A stretch of 64,000 bases of DNA from Dichotomocladium elegans (taxonomy: Eukaryota; Mucoromycota; Mucoromycetes; Mucorales; Lichtheimiaceae). Shown here piece by piece: positions 46,085 through 58,589 of this stretch (positions within the stretch are counted from its first letter, which is position 1; each line of letters starts with the position of its first letter). The notes beneath the pieces are model-generated. The model saw only the letters and a list, made by a program, of their open reading frames with translations, made no database searches and was not told the DNA's origin. The DNA is taken from NCBI GenBank assembly GCA_025716815.1, contig JAIXMN010000006.1:186001-250000 (forward strand), written 5' to 3'. The position numbers and the translations under genes were made by a program.

Positions 46085-46634
46085 AAGTTTATTAGAAGAA
46101 AAAGATCGGAAAATAGCCGACCTCCAGGTAATCTATGGATGGTACTGGAATTGGCATGAATCACACTCATGCAGATAACAGGATGCGTATCATTGCTGTA
46201 AAAAGGACTATGAAATCATGGTTGAGCGCTCCAACAAGGAAATTATGATCTCAAAAGACTACGCAATCGCAAATATAGCGAAGGACCTTCTGGATACGGT
46301 TGATGTGCTTGGAATGGCCCTTGCTTCCATCCCTCCTGCAATGCGGAAACCGTCACGTTCTGAACCTGCTGAGAAGTTACTGGACACTATGGTGAACTTT
46401 TATGCTGGCGTGTCCCTGATGGAAAATGAGCTAGGCAAGGTGCTGCGTCGACATGGCATAGAGGCGTACGCTCCTCTAGGTCAAAAGCTGGATCCGAAGC
46501 GTGCTACTGCTGCCTTCAAAAAGGAGATTGCTGGGAAGGAGCCCGGGACAATATTTACAGTTCCGAAGGTGGGGTACACTTACCGTGGAAAAATCCTTCG
46601 CCCAGCGCAGGTTGGTGTCGTGGCTGAAAGGTAA
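45924..46634 (+). CDS. MGE1: Mitochondrial GrpE nucleotide exchange factor
   Basis: Mge1 exchanges ADP for ATP on mitochondrial Hsp70 during protein import and folding. Exons 45924-46127 and 46182-46634; 218 residues. The N-terminus (MYHPLNPRLLHFLRPAR) is a basic mitochondrial presequence. A run of 12 Ser codons (AGC repeat, 46047-46082) follows. Then come the GrpE coiled coil (SLLEEKDRKIADLQDAY), NIAKDLLDTVDVLGMAL and the beta-domain, with YAPLGQKLDPKRATA, GTIFTVPKVGYTYRGKILRPAQVGVV. The start was chosen as the first ATG giving the presequence. The stop is 89 bp before the next gene's start codon on the same strand. Confidence 0.95.
46045..46083. repeat. In-frame CAG/AGC trinucleotide repeat
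   Basis: Thirteen tandem GCA units inside MGE1 exon 1, read as AGC and coding 12 serines between the presequence and the GrpE coiled coil. Length is expected to vary between strains. Confidence 0.9.
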
Positions 46635-46723
46635 AAAGAGCCATGTGATCGCGGGAAAAAAAACCAGGGGGGCTATAGTAACACGATGTGGTGATCTCTT
46701 TGAACAATGAAAGTCGCACATTC

Positions 46724-48328
46724 ATGACGAGTGCTCTATCGAACAAGTTTAAGACAACTTTATGCTTTTCGATTAATGACAAGGTCGGCGCGTTGGAAAA
46801 TTGCCTATCAGCCATAAAAGCTATGGACATTTCCTTAACGCGTATTGAATCGTAAGAGGATTGGATTAGGTGAAGCGTAGCTGCATTCCAATTGCTGATT
46901 TTGGCTGAACGTGCGTACGCAGGCGGCCAAGCAAAACGGCAGGGTGGGATTACGACTTCTTTGTGGACCTAGATGCTGCGAGCGCCGGGCAGGTCGACCG
47001 TGTCGTTGAAGGACTTCGTCAACATACAACTGACGTTCGAGTTATTGGCTCAGAAGCCAAAGCACAAGGTATGGGGTTCATCCGAACACACTATGGAGGA
47101 GGCGCGGGCTTTGACATTCGTGGGAATTTTTTTGCTTGCAGACAGCGTGCCTTGGTTCCCACGAAAAATGACGGATCTGGACACATTCGCTGAGAAGGTG
47201 CTCGAGATGGGCGAGGAACTGAGTAAGTTATCCACTGCGAGGAGAGGCAGTGAAGGTAAACAATTCTGTATTCTGTAGGCTCAGACCACCCCGGTGCCAA
47301 GGACCCCTCCTACAGACAACGTCGGGCAAATATCACCCGCAAGGCAAAGATGTTTCGCACTGGCGATCCAGTCCCTCATGTGGATTACACCAAGGAGGAG
47401 GTCGAAACCTGGGGTATCATCTATCGGAAGCTCACAACCATGTACAGAACACATGCCTGTCGTGAGCACCAGTACGTCTTCCCCTTACTAGAGCAAAACT
47501 GTGGCTACTCGGATCAGACCATTCCTCAGCTCGAGAATGTCTCCCGCTTTCTCAAAGACTGCACAGGCTTTACCATCCGACCAGTTATGGGCCTGCTGAC
47601 AAGCCGTGATTTTCTGAATGCTTTTGCCTTCCGTGTCTTCCACTCGACTCAGTACATTAGACACCCATCCAAGCCATTCTATACACCCGAACCCGACGTG
47701 TGTCATGAGCTCTTAGGCCATGCTCCGTTGGTAACTTCATTCCTTTGTCGGTTGCAAGCGTGGCAGAGCATTAATATTTGCTTCATTTACATAGTTTGCC
47801 GATCCTGACTTTGCCGATTTCTGCCACGAAATTGGTCTTGCGTCCCTCGGGGCGTCGGATGAAGATATTAAAAAGCTCGCTACTATCTTCTGGTTCACTG
47901 CAGAATTCGGTCTTTGTCGCCAGGGAGATGAGATCAAGGCTTACGGTGCAGGCCTGCTAAGCTCGTTTGGAGAGCTTGAGTATTCTCTGTCTGACAAACC
48001 TGAATTACGGCCTTTTGATCCGCATAAGACATCCATTCAACCTTACCCAATCACCGAATTCCAGCCCGTCTACTTCGTTGCTGACTCTTTCAAGGATGCA
48101 CAAGAAAAGGTGCGCGATTTTGCAGCTACCATGAGCAGACCTTTCTCGGTGAGATACAATGCTCTAACTCAATCAATTGAGGTCCTGGACTCAAAGGTAA
48201 GCCGGATAATCCTAAATGAGGAATTGACCTTTAGCTGATCAAAAAAATAGGACACGGTTGTACGTTTTGCAAAATCAATTCGAGACGACATGAAGACTTT
48301 AACGAATGTTATTGAATCTTTATCCTGA
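46724..48328 (+). CDS. PAH: Phenylalanine 4-hydroxylase
   Basis: Iron- and pterin-dependent enzyme converting phenylalanine to tyrosine. Six exons: 46724-46851, 46923-47068, 47142-47222, 47279-47730, 47795-48196, 48251-48328; 428 residues (human 452). An N-terminal ACT regulatory domain is present ([20 protein letters not shown], then ISLTRIES). The catalytic domain has [28 protein letters not shown], the iron ligands in [13 protein letters not shown] (two His) and the Glu of [13 protein letters not shown] short C-terminal helix ([19 protein letters not shown]) resembles the tetramerisation region. The gene is known from animals, bacteria and some early fungi such as Mortierella, but not from Dikarya, which helps place the organism. 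TPH or TH activity cannot be excluded from sequence alone, but the set fits PAH. Confidence 0.93.
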
Positions 48329-48439
48329 GTTAACATACTTTTGATTTTCGAAAATAAGATATCTCGCCGATACTCATTCGTCCGCTGAAAACAGCAACCC
48401 TTCCTTATACACTTTAAGTCACCTCCGAAGAGTAGTATG

Positions 48440-48670
48440 GGTGTTCGTGGCGATACTCAGGACGGAGATTGAAAAGGAGGAGAAGGAGGAGGAGCAGCAA
48501 GGGGCCGGAATGGGACCAGAGGCGGCAGCGGAAAGAAGGACTGGAAGGAAGTCAAAGGACTCTTGTCTTCGGTGATTCATCAAAGTAGGGTGCGATTGGT
48601 CAATCTGCAAAGGAGAGTGGATGTTGGATTGTAATAAACCGGATGGGAACATGGAAGAGAGGGTCAGGTT
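48440..48670 (+). repeat. MULE tail fragment with flanking repeat
   Basis: Contains GCDWSICKGEW in frame (about 48580-48615), matching the MULE end GCDGSIYKGHG, and then NMEERV. A similar stretch lies at 55640-55870 (ATGGGGCCAGAG..., NMEERVKEG). Between 48670 and 49090 I see no supported gene. Confidence 0.5.
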
Positions 48671-49093
48671 GGAGTTTAGTGGAAATCAAGGTGGGGGATT
48701 GACGATGCTAAGCTGTTATGTTGCCAACAGACGATAAATGAGATCTACATAGGATTACGAAGATCCATACAGATAGCAAGAGAGTGCGTGTTATTGTTGG
48801 CCATGGACTGGGCATTAGAACCACTACTGCAACAGCATACACTCTACAAAAAACTCGCAGCATGGCAAAGCCCTTTATCATTTGTTTCGCTGAAAAGGTT
48901 CCTCTCCAGAGCAGACAAAGCGACCATCCAGAATATTTCCCGTCTTGTGTAAGCCATCCATGCTGTCACCATACACAATCTCTTTGGCGATATCTTTATT
49001 GACGAGTGCGGCTTTTGAATCCGGGGAAGCATTAAAAAAATCTGATTGCCGAGTTCTGGGCTGTTCGGAAAATTCAACTCACTTTTTTACTTC

Positions 49094-52000
49094 ATGAAAT
49101 CCATTAATGACATTCCTCAAGGTAATGTGATTTAGAGAACCTGCCGCATTTGCAGCCATAGAAATTTAAAAGGTGTTTTGTCTGTTTTTCGCTATCTCTG
49201 TTATCTAGACGAGGCAACAAAGCAAAAGATCATGGACATAATTGATCATCAGTTCAATCTCGAAATATACCTAAAACATCGCGAGGCTTCCGCCATTCGA
49301 CGAGAGATAGCAAAAGCTGAGGAGGCGTTACGGGATCTTGAATCGGCCATCAAAAGCGGTAACTAGATCATTGTAGATCTCTTCTTTGAGCGTTGGCAAA
49401 ATGTATCCGCTTATTCGTCATTCTAGAAAACATGCCAGGCTCCAGCTCTGAAGCATCCCATTATACGAGACGATCTGCTGCAGTTGTTGCGAATGCCATG
49501 TTTCAGACTCTATTGCCGAGCTTAACAGATAGCAGAAAGACGGACAAATCAGTTTACCGTGGGCAGGGACTTTATGGCCGCCGTAGCGATGGGGTCTTTG
49601 TTCGGTAAGGCCATGATTTCCATAATATGTATTCGATATCCGAGTTTTTTATTCAGCTCGAACCTATCATGCTCCAGCCTTTCATGTCCAGCTTGTAAAC
49701 GCGACGATTTTGCGAACCAGCAAGGCTTTTTGAATCATTGCAGACTGGCTCACAACCTTGAGTTTGGTCCGTACGAACAGATCATGCTGAGGTGCGGTAC
49801 CCCCGTTGATGAATCAGAAGTCCCACTCGATCACCCCGTTCGATCACGCCCTGTTACTCGGCCCGTACCTCCAGTCCGGTATAGTATCATACACGTACTG
49901 GGTCAACCAAACACGTTCTTGCTGACTGCTCTACCAAAATTATAGGCAGAAACGCAAAGAACGGGTAAAAGACGAAATATGCACTTGGGAGATCATCCTT
50001 CGCAGGCAGCAACTGATGCGTCTATGTATAGCCGACAATCAAAGTTTTTGAAGAGGACGTCGACCTGGAATCTGACAGGCTTCCAAAGCAGGAACACCAG
50101 GAAAAAGCGTCCAAGTATTTACCAGAAACGTCAGATCTCTCTACACAAACTAATCCGGAAGAGAAAAGGATTGAAAAAGAAGACAAGACACCTGATCAAC
50201 ATGAAATGCCACAAGAACAACAGCCAATGGAATCAATTGCTGCTGCTGTTAATATACCAGCTGATAACGATCATGGATCTCGGTTTTACATCAAGCGACA
50301 AATCATTGTTGGCAATGTCAGCAAATATATACCATCAGGTAATCATTTCTCTCGCCCCGCCTTCTTATACTAACTTAACACGAACCTATCTTCAGAAAAG
50401 AGAGATCCGACCTTGAAGAACTTCACACATAAATGGATGGTTTACGTAGTTGAGCCACCACAGGTAAATCTTCATGGCGATATGAACCGTACACACTGAA
50501 TGAACAAAGGCAACGTAGATGCAAGAAATCTCCAAATTCGTGACAGCTGTCCGATTTCATCTCCATCCTAGTTACAAGCCTCTGGATGTCGTCGATGTCA
50601 TGGAACCACCCTTTCGACTGACACGATTAGGCTGGGGTGAGTTTCCTATACGTATACAACTATTTTTCGTCGACAAACGCCGGAATAAAAGCGTCGATAT
50701 TATACACCAAGTGAAGGTAGATAGCTAAGATCACTATATTCCCTGCATTAGTAGCTAACATCACCTTACCTGCATGCAGCTGGATTATACCCATTCCGGA
50801 AAGCAGATGCCGGGCGGTGAACGTGTAGTTGAAATTGAGCTGGATAGGAACACCGATTTCGAAGACACATCGAATGTACCTCGTGCAACAAAACCAAATG
50901 ATACATCTACAGACGATACCGAGACCCCATCACCAACTGCGTCGATATTAGGTATAGACATATTTTTGACTTTTTGGGAAAAGTTAACTGATCGGATCTG
51001 TACAGTGAAGAAGCAAAAAATGGCGCTTCTGCATGGAATGTTAAAAGAGGGCGTCCGGTGGCTGCCTATCATCAGGCCAGGTAATTTGCCCTTAGTTCGT
51101 TCTCGTGGAACAACTGTATCATAAACTTTTTATTAGCGTCACAAACATTCACTACTGTGCCGCTGCCCTACACATGTGCAACTAGTGTCGAGGCTTATTT
51201 TTCCTGGAACGTCGGCAAACGCAAAGCGTTGGAGGTAATGGGCGATGCTTTTTACGATCGATCAAGAAATATTTATATACAATTATGCTCTAATAGTGGC
51301 ACCGTGCACATCTTCTACGATATCAAGTCCAAAAGCAGGCATCTGATATCATGGACGATGTGTTAGGGTCAGCGGCTGCATCTTTGACAACAAAGGATGT
51401 TGTCTTGTGGTGCCGCAAGCACCGGTACACTCCTGAGCGGTCGGATGCAGGCGTGGAGGACATGGGCAGCACCGAGTTTGGGTTCTGTAAATTCTGTGGG
51501 TGCTTGCGTGACCACCATGGTGCAGACGACGCACACTGCAGATGGCGACCCAAGGGATGGTCTAATACTCGGAAGCGAGGGATCAGCTCTCTGTCCAGCG
51601 TTACTGATCTTTTGAAGCTTCTTCCGCCAGGATGGGATTGCGAGACCGAAGCAGGTAAGATTTGGCAAGAGCCTACTTGATAATCCTGATCTCACTTTTA
51701 TATAGAAGACATGGATGTTGATTTTGGTGAGAGTGTGGATACATCCGAAAGCAAAAGATTGGGCGAACCAGTCTTTGCAGCCATCCGCGACAAGATCGCA
51801 AGTGGTCAATGGACGAGAGATGAGGAGGATCAGATGGATTGGATATGGTCCACGGTCGGTCAGTTACGATTAGGAGGAGTCATTGCAAACGATATTGGCC
51901 AAGACCGAGACGGGAGCTTGCGCGGCCCATCAAGCGATTTTGACCTTGCTGCGGCAATGGATCAACGATTGCATGCAGGTTGTCTGCTTTTGCAGTCGAC

Positions 52001-52205
52001 GCGCGTGTTCCTGAAGAAAATACTGCAGACAAGTGTCGATGTATACAATCAACAGCAAGCAAAGGAAGAGTATGGACCGAAAAAGAAACTGCTGACGCCC
52101 ATGCATATACACGAAGGCATCCAGCGCATACCTAATTTTGATTTTCTCTCTAATCAATACATGGGCCCTCCTCCTTTTCAAGAAGACAGGCAGGATGTTG
52201 ATTAA
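49094..52205 (+). CDS. YEATS2-like acyl-lysine reader
   Basis: YEATS domains bind acetylated or crotonylated histone lysines; YEATS2 is a subunit of the ADA2A-containing acetyltransferase complex in animals. Thirteen exons: 49094-49121, 49209-49358, 49427-49604, 49657-49878, 49946-49964, 50032-50338, 50396-50463, 50519-50716, 50780-50951, 51006-51080, 51137-51234, 51297-51654, 51706-52205; 790 residues, phases exact. N-terminal coiled coil ([20 protein letters not shown]), a C2H2-like finger ([15 protein letters not shown], then HCRLAH), and the YEATS domain: [77 protein letters not shown]-terminal part has a Cys-rich block ([15 protein letters not shown]) and a histone-fold-like end ([14 protein letters not shown]). 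No TAF14-type short form. Confidence 0.92.
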
Positions 52206-52460
52206 ACCGTCTTTTATTATTAGTTATTCGATCTTTTGGATTGCATCGCAGTTACTTGGTTTGCGTAATACGATGAGGATATGCATGGATGGTATTAGAG
52301 GATGATGTCCGGCCGCCTTACGCCTGCTTTTCGGCCAAGACGATGAGAGAGTGAATTAGAACGTTTGGTTGCTGCTGGTGTCACGGGTGAGGAAGCTATC
52401 TCGGGGCTAGTAGATACTAAAGCAGCTATAAGCACAAGAGAACGGGTGGATTAAGGTGCC

Positions 52461-55062
52461 TTACGCACATTTCTGTTGCCGTTGAGATTTTGTCGGGATC
52501 CCTTCGCTGCGGCGCCTGCGCCGAACAAAATCGCGAAGCATCGTTGAACGTGTCGGGGTGGGGGGAATGGGCGGAATGGGTATCTGTTCAAGGGGCGACG
52601 ATGAGACGCTTCCACTGCTTGAGCGTGGTCTTTCTGATTTTGACGGAGAAGTAGCGATGATGGATGGGAACGAAGTCATGCGATGATGATTCACGAGATC
52701 CGCGGCCATATTCGCCAAGAGGGAGTCTCGGGCTTTGTTCGTTGGAATAGCGAAATCGTCAGACTGAAGGGCCGCATTTTCGGCGCTTACCACTTTAGAA
52801 AAAGAAGAGTAAGTAGGATTTCGGTCTGGAAATGTTTGTTTGTAGCGCTTACGCTTGAGAAGAAGAAAGTCGCGCAAGGCACTCGACGAGAGCTGGTCTG
52901 GACTGGGTATCATTGGGCCAAAGGCCCTTACATTCCTACTGCGGACCACTTCCACTCTGCATTTCGATCACGACTAGCTTTTTTAGTTCGGATTCGTTCA
53001 CGATCCAATGCCCCAACTCCATCATCATCCGTACCGCCAATGATCTCCGCCATCATCCAATTGTTTCACGACGATAAAGACATGAAGGAATCTGGATCTT
53101 ATCTTGGAAGGATCGAACGTCCCATGCTTGTCGACAAATACAAGACACACGATATCTAAAGAGCATCGAAATCAGGAAAATAGTGCGGATGGATAGATAG
53201 TTCATTCAATAAGTACATACCATTGCCGATGTAACGCTTACGGTGTACCTGCTGTTGATCGTGCTCCCGTAATGGCATCAACGGGCCCACATGAAACATA
53301 ATCTCGTGGTTCCGCCATTTCGAAACGTACGATACCTCTCCTGACTCGCCTGCTGAAAAGATCTCAGACGTGAGCCGATCCATGCATCGAACTCTTTTTC
53401 CTCATTACCTCGTGTATCCAAACCACCTGCATAACCCGTATATCCCTTGAGTTCCACACGCTCTCCCACCAAACCCAGGAACTGCTCGAACTCTTTCGTC
53501 AGTTCGGAGTTTGCAAACCACAGTTCTTCGGTATCTTGCCCTTCCTGGACATGCAAAACGCCAAATTTATAATGTTTTGGAACCTATGCAACCAGCAATC
53601 AGTACGGCCCATGTCTTTCTAGGTCCCTCGCTAACTACCGTCATTTCATCGAAGCGTAATAATTCCTTTTCTGTGCCGGAAAGAATGGTTGCCTCGGGCG
53701 AAAATTCCTTGAACTCGCGAAGATGCATCCTTGAGGAACAAGCAACAGCCATTGCGTGACGGTGGGCGTTGGCTCCTTTCATCATCTGATCCTCCCGGAC
53801 GCAATGATACTCTGTGTTCTAGGGAGACAAAATCGTTGGAGAATCATTATTTTGGCCATGAGCTACTTGAAAAAGAATATACCATTCCGTGCGTGCGGAT
53901 AATGATACGGTATAGTGCCTCATCTTCGTGGCACACGACGGAAATGATCGTAGTCGGTTTGCTGATGCTAACAAGAGTCACATAAGGTTTTCCAATAAAA
54001 TAATTTCGAAACCAGGTCGAATTCGCATCGATATGCTCGGGCCATATGGATCTATAATCCGGCAGTCTGTGCAATAATGATGGCTTTTTTCCTTCTGCGT
54101 GTTGTTGTTTCCATTGAATGATACATTCGGGTACTTCGGTGTAGTAATCCTTCTCGTGTAGTTCTGTCTTCAGTAATAATGGCCGTTGCATCGAGGCATA
54201 TTCCATCTGCCAGGACTCTGCCAAGGCGTCTATGCCGAGGATCTGTGTTACATTAAAATGATGGATTAAAATAAAGTCAATAACGCATAAGCAAATAGCG
54301 TACTAATTGGGTCATTTGCTTTTTATCTTCGCAGTGGGCCTTGAGCTTGTCGAGCGTGTCTCTATTTGTTGCCAGCACTCTGTCAGCAGCACCAATTCCT
54401 CCAACGATGGCACCGACTTGCTCAAGCACATCGAGGAGCATGCTGAGTCGGGACCAATTCATGGTGTCCTCACTCATGCACAAATCCCTGATACGCGCAC
54501 ACACTTGTTTCACAGTCTGCCATGAATCGCCCTGGTCATTGCCAATGATCAATGTCTCAGCAGCGGTCATAACAGCATCCGATGTCATGCTTTGCCAAGA
54601 CTGCACCGGCAACGATGGGAGAGCCTTTGTCAATAAGCTCTGCGATGACGGTAATCGTGGTAAGGCCAATGGCAGCAGTTGTGGCGGTGGTGGTGTGTTA
54701 CGTAGGAGGGGTTCGCTCGGGCGCCGGCGCCGTAAAGAAAGCTCGTTAAACGAGAGAAGATCGAATTTAGGAAGCCGCCTTTTAAAAGGCTCGGTCCTCG
54801 ACGACCGAAGCTTGAGCAGTCGGGTCGAGAAGGACGAGGACGGTGATGGTAACTGTTGTTCGTCGTGTTGTGTCTGCGATCCGGGTAATGGTCTAGAGGA
54901 TATGCTGGTTGTGCTTTCTGCACTTCCAGTGCAGCTCAAGATAGATGGAGCCGGCGACGAACGTGGCGCATGGCCGTCTTTTACAGGGTGGACTCGACGT
55001 TGCTGATAATGATGGTCTTCGGGATCCTGCGACGATTGAGTGTACTCGCTATTGTCATGCAT
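52461..55062 (-). CDS. Rap-GAP domain protein
   Basis: Rap/Ran-GAP domains speed GTP hydrolysis on Rap or Rsr1-type small GTPases, controlling polarity. Eight exons (minus): 55062-54304, 54242-53883, 53818-53639, 53583-53409, 53352-53221, 53155-53035, 52956-52853, 52792-52461; 720 residues. The first exon codes a Ser/Pro-rich N-terminus and helical part (about 250 residues). The GAP core reads FLGLVGERVELKGYTGYAGG, LDTRAGESGEVSYV, RNHEIMFHVGPLMP, QQVHRKRYIGNDIVCLVF, then IRSRFLHVFIVV and FGPMIP. IGND holds the catalytic Asn thumb typical of the family. FLLLKLVSAENAALQS closes the domain. A Ser/Pro-rich basic tail ends the protein. It converges on the YEATS gene 255 bp away. Confidence 0.92.
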
Positions 55063-55639
55063 GACATATACGTAAAAGAAAGGAATAGAAAGGAAGAAAA
55101 AGAGAGAAGGGTTTCTTGGACGGGTGATACCACGTCTTTGTATTAAACTTTGTTTATGCGGACAATATAGCACATGTGCTGGGTTCCTCTCATGAGCCGT
55201 AGCACAGACCTCAAGTTCAATAACGATATTAATACCGCATATTTACCCTGCGCACATAGCTACCGCAATAAACCTTACATAGCAGGAAGGATCTCAGGTG
55301 AAGCACAATGAAGATACGGTTGGCAAAAACCCGCCTCAAAAAAAAAAAGATTGGAGAGGGACCAAAACCGGCTAATTGAAAAAGTCATAGCGCTAGTAAT
55401 GGCCTTTTTCCTCACATGGACTCCATTACACAGATAATACTGTTTCTAAATTCGTCTTTTATTAGCTTTCGTTCTACTTCATTTTCCAAAATAGATTTCG
55501 TATCGGTAGATGGAAAAAATTCGCATCGGTGGATGTATACTCATTAGTTAGCTGAGCACAGCAATCCTTCCTCCACATCTTTAACTTACACTCAAGAGCC
55601 CCAAAGGCACCAGGAGTGGTTCGGTGTAGTCCGGTAGTA

Positions 55640-55890
55640 CCTATGATGAAGTGACAGGAGAAAATGTCAGGACTCCTGAGAATAGTGGCCGCGGCCATAG
55701 CTCCTGGCGAGGGAATGGAGGCGGCAGAGGAACGAGCGGAATGGGGCCAGAGACAACAGAGAGAAAAAACGGAAGAATGGTCCAGGAGCCGTTATCCTCC
55801 ATGGCTCGTCAAGTAGGGGTGATCATACCGGATGAGAACATGGAAGAGAGGGTCAAAGAGGGAGCAGATTTCTCAACTGTCCAATATTTG
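55640..55890 (+). repeat. Dispersed repeat related to 48440-48670
   Basis: Shares GGAATGGGGCCAGAG, CCATGGCTCGTCAAGTAGGGG and AACATGGAAGAGAGGGTC with the copy at 48490-48660. The best explanation is a MULE 3' end fragment, but the coding match is weaker here. From 55063 to 55640 and 55890 to 56500 I see no gene I can support. Confidence 0.4.
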
Positions 55891-56509
55891 TGATGACCAT
55901 GCAGTTCGTCCACAGGATGAGGGCGGGATAGAGACAAACAAGCAAGAGTATGGATATATTCGAACATAGACGGATAATGCAGACTCTAAGAAAATCCAAT
56001 GACCTGATGAAAGCAAGCCTCCGTTAATGCATACTGCTACCTTCTGTCCATTTGTGTCAAACCAAATTCCTTCCCAAGCCTTCTTATTTGTCTACCTAAA
56101 CGAAAACAGATTATGCATTTCTTATCCTCATTGTCGTGACTCCCTGTCTTTGAATTGCTGAACCCAAGTTCATCAAAAGGAATCACAAAGGTTGTCTGTA
56201 GAATTTTTGGAGTTATCATATTCTTTGATAATGAAATGATCCGATTGCCTCATGCGATTCTTATTTCATGCTTCTGATTCCTTCCTAGAAAAAACAAGAG
56301 AGCTACAGTACTTCATTGTGTACTACTAAGCACGTTTATAGAAGAGAAAAGTAGTATTAGTTTATTACCTGTATCCACGATATCAGCTATGTGATAAGTA
56401 TATTTTCGCTAGAAAAATCAGCTGCTCACCATCTCGTCGTTTCTTTTTATTTGATACACACGCTTCATAAAAAGTCTATTTGCAGCCACAATTATACAAG
56501 GTTTTGAGT

Positions 56510-58475
56510 ATGAGCACCCATGATTCTGAATACGGCGACCGAACCATAGTTGTAAAGGCATCCATCGATAGCATTGGCTGAAGGCTAGTGTACCGCAAAA
56601 ATTGCGTCATTTAGTCGATCTTGTGAATACAACCACAACGCACTTGTACGCACCATAAAAGTACATTTTTCTACAAGAGTTCCAGACCAATCAAAACTTC
56701 AATACTACAATATTCTGATCGGAAGATGCTTTGCTCAAGTCTGCCTTGCCTTGATCGATTACAAAGGACAACGTTGTGGTGAGAAAACAGCTCGATACAG
56801 GAATCTGAATGATGAATATACAACTGCATACCTCGTATATACTAACCATGAACGACCATTCTTTCCGTACTCCAAGCAATATGCGAATTAGGAGGGTGCT
56901 AAAATGCTGTTTTCTTATATCAATAATATCCAGATGCGATTCGGCTATCACTTCCGAACAGTCAGCAACGTATTACTCAAAACTCGACAGTGGAAAGCAT
57001 AACTTGAAGAAGAATTGAGTGCACAGGTCTGGATGCGACGAAGACATTCGGTCAATGTTCAGTCCCTATCCCAGATACGTTTGATAGCAATAGCATCTAT
57101 AGTATTATGATGTGAAAACCAACCCTATCCGACCTATGATGGCCTTTTACCGCCTCGTTCGCCTTTTCCAGAGGCTTCATTTGCCTTCATTTGCCTGTTT
57201 TCCTCTTTATCGATCATGTTCTCCTTCATACATATTGGTCGACACAAGATCCTATGGAGAGTCATTCTGTGTCGTCGACGGACCAAAAGAGTTCCTTACC
57301 CTGGCATATGGGATAAGTTCACCGAAGTACAGTCCAAAACTCTCAGACCTGCGGAAATGGGATACTCCGAATTCATGGTACACTAGAACTGACGGTGTGG
57401 GAGTGTGTATTATCAACAAGAGAATGGATAAGGATACAAATGCAAGAACCTGCGCGATACCAAGAGTAGATAAGGAGCCAATTGAATACATGGATAGGTG
57501 GACCGCTAAGGGGCATCGAGAGATAACAGGCCGATGGGTGACAGTGGATCTCGGGCGTAAAGATATGCTATACTGCGTTCATGAACGTTCCACTCTCCTT
57601 GATCCTCTCAAATTGCCCTATACAAATCAGGAGCAAGATACTATGAGAAAAACAAAGGAGCATCGACGGTTGATGCAACGGCTCAAGTTCCAGGATCCTG
57701 AGGCGGAAGTAGACGGCCATAACCGTTTCCTCGTTGCCAGGGCTTACACCTTTGCTGTACTTCAGCGGTTCTATGAATTACTACCGACTGTTCAGTAACC
57801 CTGATCACATTTATTACCCAAACTTCGTTTGTCATCGTGATTCGACAAGCACCGTACCGATCTAAAGCCCATCAACGACCTGAAAAGGAAATTTGGTGAA
57901 AACGCAGTGTTTGTCATGGAAAACTGATCGGCTCTCCACATGTAATTTTATGAATCCATCCGTGGAAAAGGCTTCAGAGGTTTACTGCGCAAGCATGGAT
58001 TTGAAGCTTTCCTCATCATTGATGAGCACAATACGAGCAGGCATTGTGCAACATGCCTCAATCAGACCTTATCGACTTACAAGCAAATGCGAAATCTGCG
58101 GCCTGCCCGCAGAGGACGAGAAGAAACATGCTGTTCCGACGTTATATGCCATGGTCTGCTAAGGTAAGGGAGTTTCATCCACCTCGAAGGTAATAATAAA
58201 AACTGATATTTACTGTTGCCCGTAGATGTAGTCATCAGACTTGCTAGTAAACATGGAAGATGACAGTCCTCAGCCCCGTCTGTGTAATTGAGATTTGCCG
58301 GCATGCCTCAATGTACATCTTATCATCCGGAGCCGCCGACGCTCAACAGCTCCGGATCCTTCCTTTCCTCGCTGTTCCACCATTGTTATCGCAACGGTAC
58401 ACCTAGCTACCTTCGGGGTAAGTTAAAGAGTAAGAAAGAGGCCGGTATTCCCTGTTGATTAACGGATATGTCTAC
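56510..58475 (+). pseudogene. Fanzor-like (TnpB-related) protein relic, nearly full length
   Basis: Order of motifs, over several frames: start MSTHDSEYGD (56510); NTTTTHLYA; FSYINNIQMRFGYHF (56910); FYRLVRLFQRLHLPSFACFP (57140); TDGVGVCIINKRMDKDTNA (57395); ITGRWVTVDLGRKDMLYCV (57525), which has the form of RuvC-I; a helical block KEHRRLMQRLKFQDPEAEV; KRKFGENAVFVMEN (57885); SIRGKGFRGLLRKHGFEAF; IDEHNTSRHCATCLNQ (58020-58070), a zinc-finger half; VICHGLLR; and LCN-stop-DLPACLNV (58280-58310), the shape of RuvC-III with Arg changed to TGA. The tail HCYRNGTPSYLRGKLKSKK (58382) precedes the shared 3' block. This order is that of TnpB/Fanzor nucleases, which cut DNA with a guide RNA. Frameshifts and stops make it inactive. 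Confidence 0.68.
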
Positions 58476-58589
58476 GGCCTTCAAGGTCAGTGCGATCATT
58501 ATTCTTGCCCATTTTATTTTAAGTACTTAAAATACCCGTGCCACTTCTGCTATTTCCTTTCTTAAGAATATTGTCAGGTTCGTTCTCAT

